This document shows positions 63,688 to 64,000 of a stretch of 64,000 bases of DNA, one piece after another (position 1 is the stretch's first letter; each line of letters starts with the position of its first letter). The notes under the pieces are model-generated. The model searched no databases. It was not told the DNA's origin and saw only the letters and a program-made list of their open reading frames with translations. The position numbers and the translations under genes are program-made. Source of the DNA: Euglena gracilis (lineage: Eukaryota > Euglenida > Euglenophyceae > Euglenales). The DNA lies in the NCBI GenBank assembly GCA_039621445.1, contig CP154956.1:23734743-23798742 (forward strand), written 5' to 3'.

Positions 63688-64000
63688 TGTGTACCAGGCA
63701 CGTCCCAGCTCTGTAGGATATCTGCAGAGTGGGTTCTGTGACGGTCACACCACTGTGGAAAACCACAGCTGGTAGGATCGTGGCAGACCCTTCTGGGATC
63801 TGCCCCTGGACACGTCACCACTTTTCTCTCCTTCCCCCACAGGTGGTATTCTTCACTGCCATCACTTCCAAGTTTGACCATTGGTTTTGTCAGAAGGAAA
63901 AACCCTCGGAACAGTCGAAATTGATCTCAGAAGAAACTTCTGGGTCTTTCCTTGTGCTTTGCTTCTTGGGGAATTGGGAAGAAAAGGGGAAAACCACTTT
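63688..64000 (+). repeat. LTR inserted in gag, runs off the window
   Basis: It starts TGTGTACCAGGC and matches the LTR at 61669 (about 85-90% by eye) to the window end. No polypurine tract precedes it, and coding sequence lies directly upstream, so it is the 5' LTR of a nested element or a solo LTR. Confidence 0.65.

Overview
The window is eukaryotic nuclear DNA made almost wholly of retroelements; I found no host gene I could support. Several retroelement families are present: Ty3/gypsy chromoviruses, DIRS-type tyrosine-recombinase retrotransposons and a LINE. One Ty3/gypsy element encodes a cytosine-5 DNA methyltransferase. This fits a repeat-rich alga or other protist, but the taxon cannot be fixed from the sequence. 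Three Ty3/gypsy families have a primer-binding site matching the 3' end of a eukaryotic initiator tRNA-Met (TGGTAGCAGAGG or a decayed form).

Layout. (1) 1-13063, + strand: the 3' part of a very large chromovirus, copy 1. It runs Gag, protease, RT, RNase H, integrase, chromodomain, then two extra ORFs (B1 388 aa, B2 1419 aa), a 3' UTR, a polypurine tract and the 3' LTR. (2) 13064-22125: three DIRS-type elements. C (- strand) is cut off by the LTR. D (- strand) keeps gag, RT/RNase H and a tyrosine recombinase. G (+ strand) is a gag fragment placed head-to-head with D across a palindrome of terminal repeats. (3) 22126-23781: non-coding, G/C homopolymer-rich. (4) 23782-35660, - strand: a chimera. 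A downstream gypsy pol with chromodomain (E) is joined in mid-protease to an upstream GC-rich element (F) coding gag, methyltransferase, protease and RT/RNase H. (5) 35665-53281: two more copies of the B1/B2 chromovirus family, copy 3 on + and copy 2 on -, lying tail-to-tail and scrambled by what look like two nested inversions. (6) 53282-56185: a 5'-truncated, frameshifted LINE. (7) 56186-60060: B2 of copy 4. (8) 60400-61662: a satellite of about 212-257 bp units. (9) 61669-64000: the 5' end of a related chromovirus (LTR, PBS, gag), its gag interrupted by another LTR.

How the parts work together. The B1/B2 family is assembled from four incomplete copies. Copy 2 and the 61.7 kb element supply the 5' LTR, PBS and long coiled-coil Gag. 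Copy 1 supplies a nearly intact pol, both B ORFs and the 3' LTR. Together they imply an element of roughly 17 kb with two conserved ORFs of unknown function where an env gene would sit. Gag and protease are in one frame across a UAG followed by a conserved hairpin, which suggests readthrough. Candidate 3' splice sites precede B1, which suggests a spliced mRNA. Copy 1 is also full of short perfect hairpins that are missing at the same sites in its sister copies.

All homology calls come from reading translated motifs and comparing copies by eye; nothing was searched or computed.
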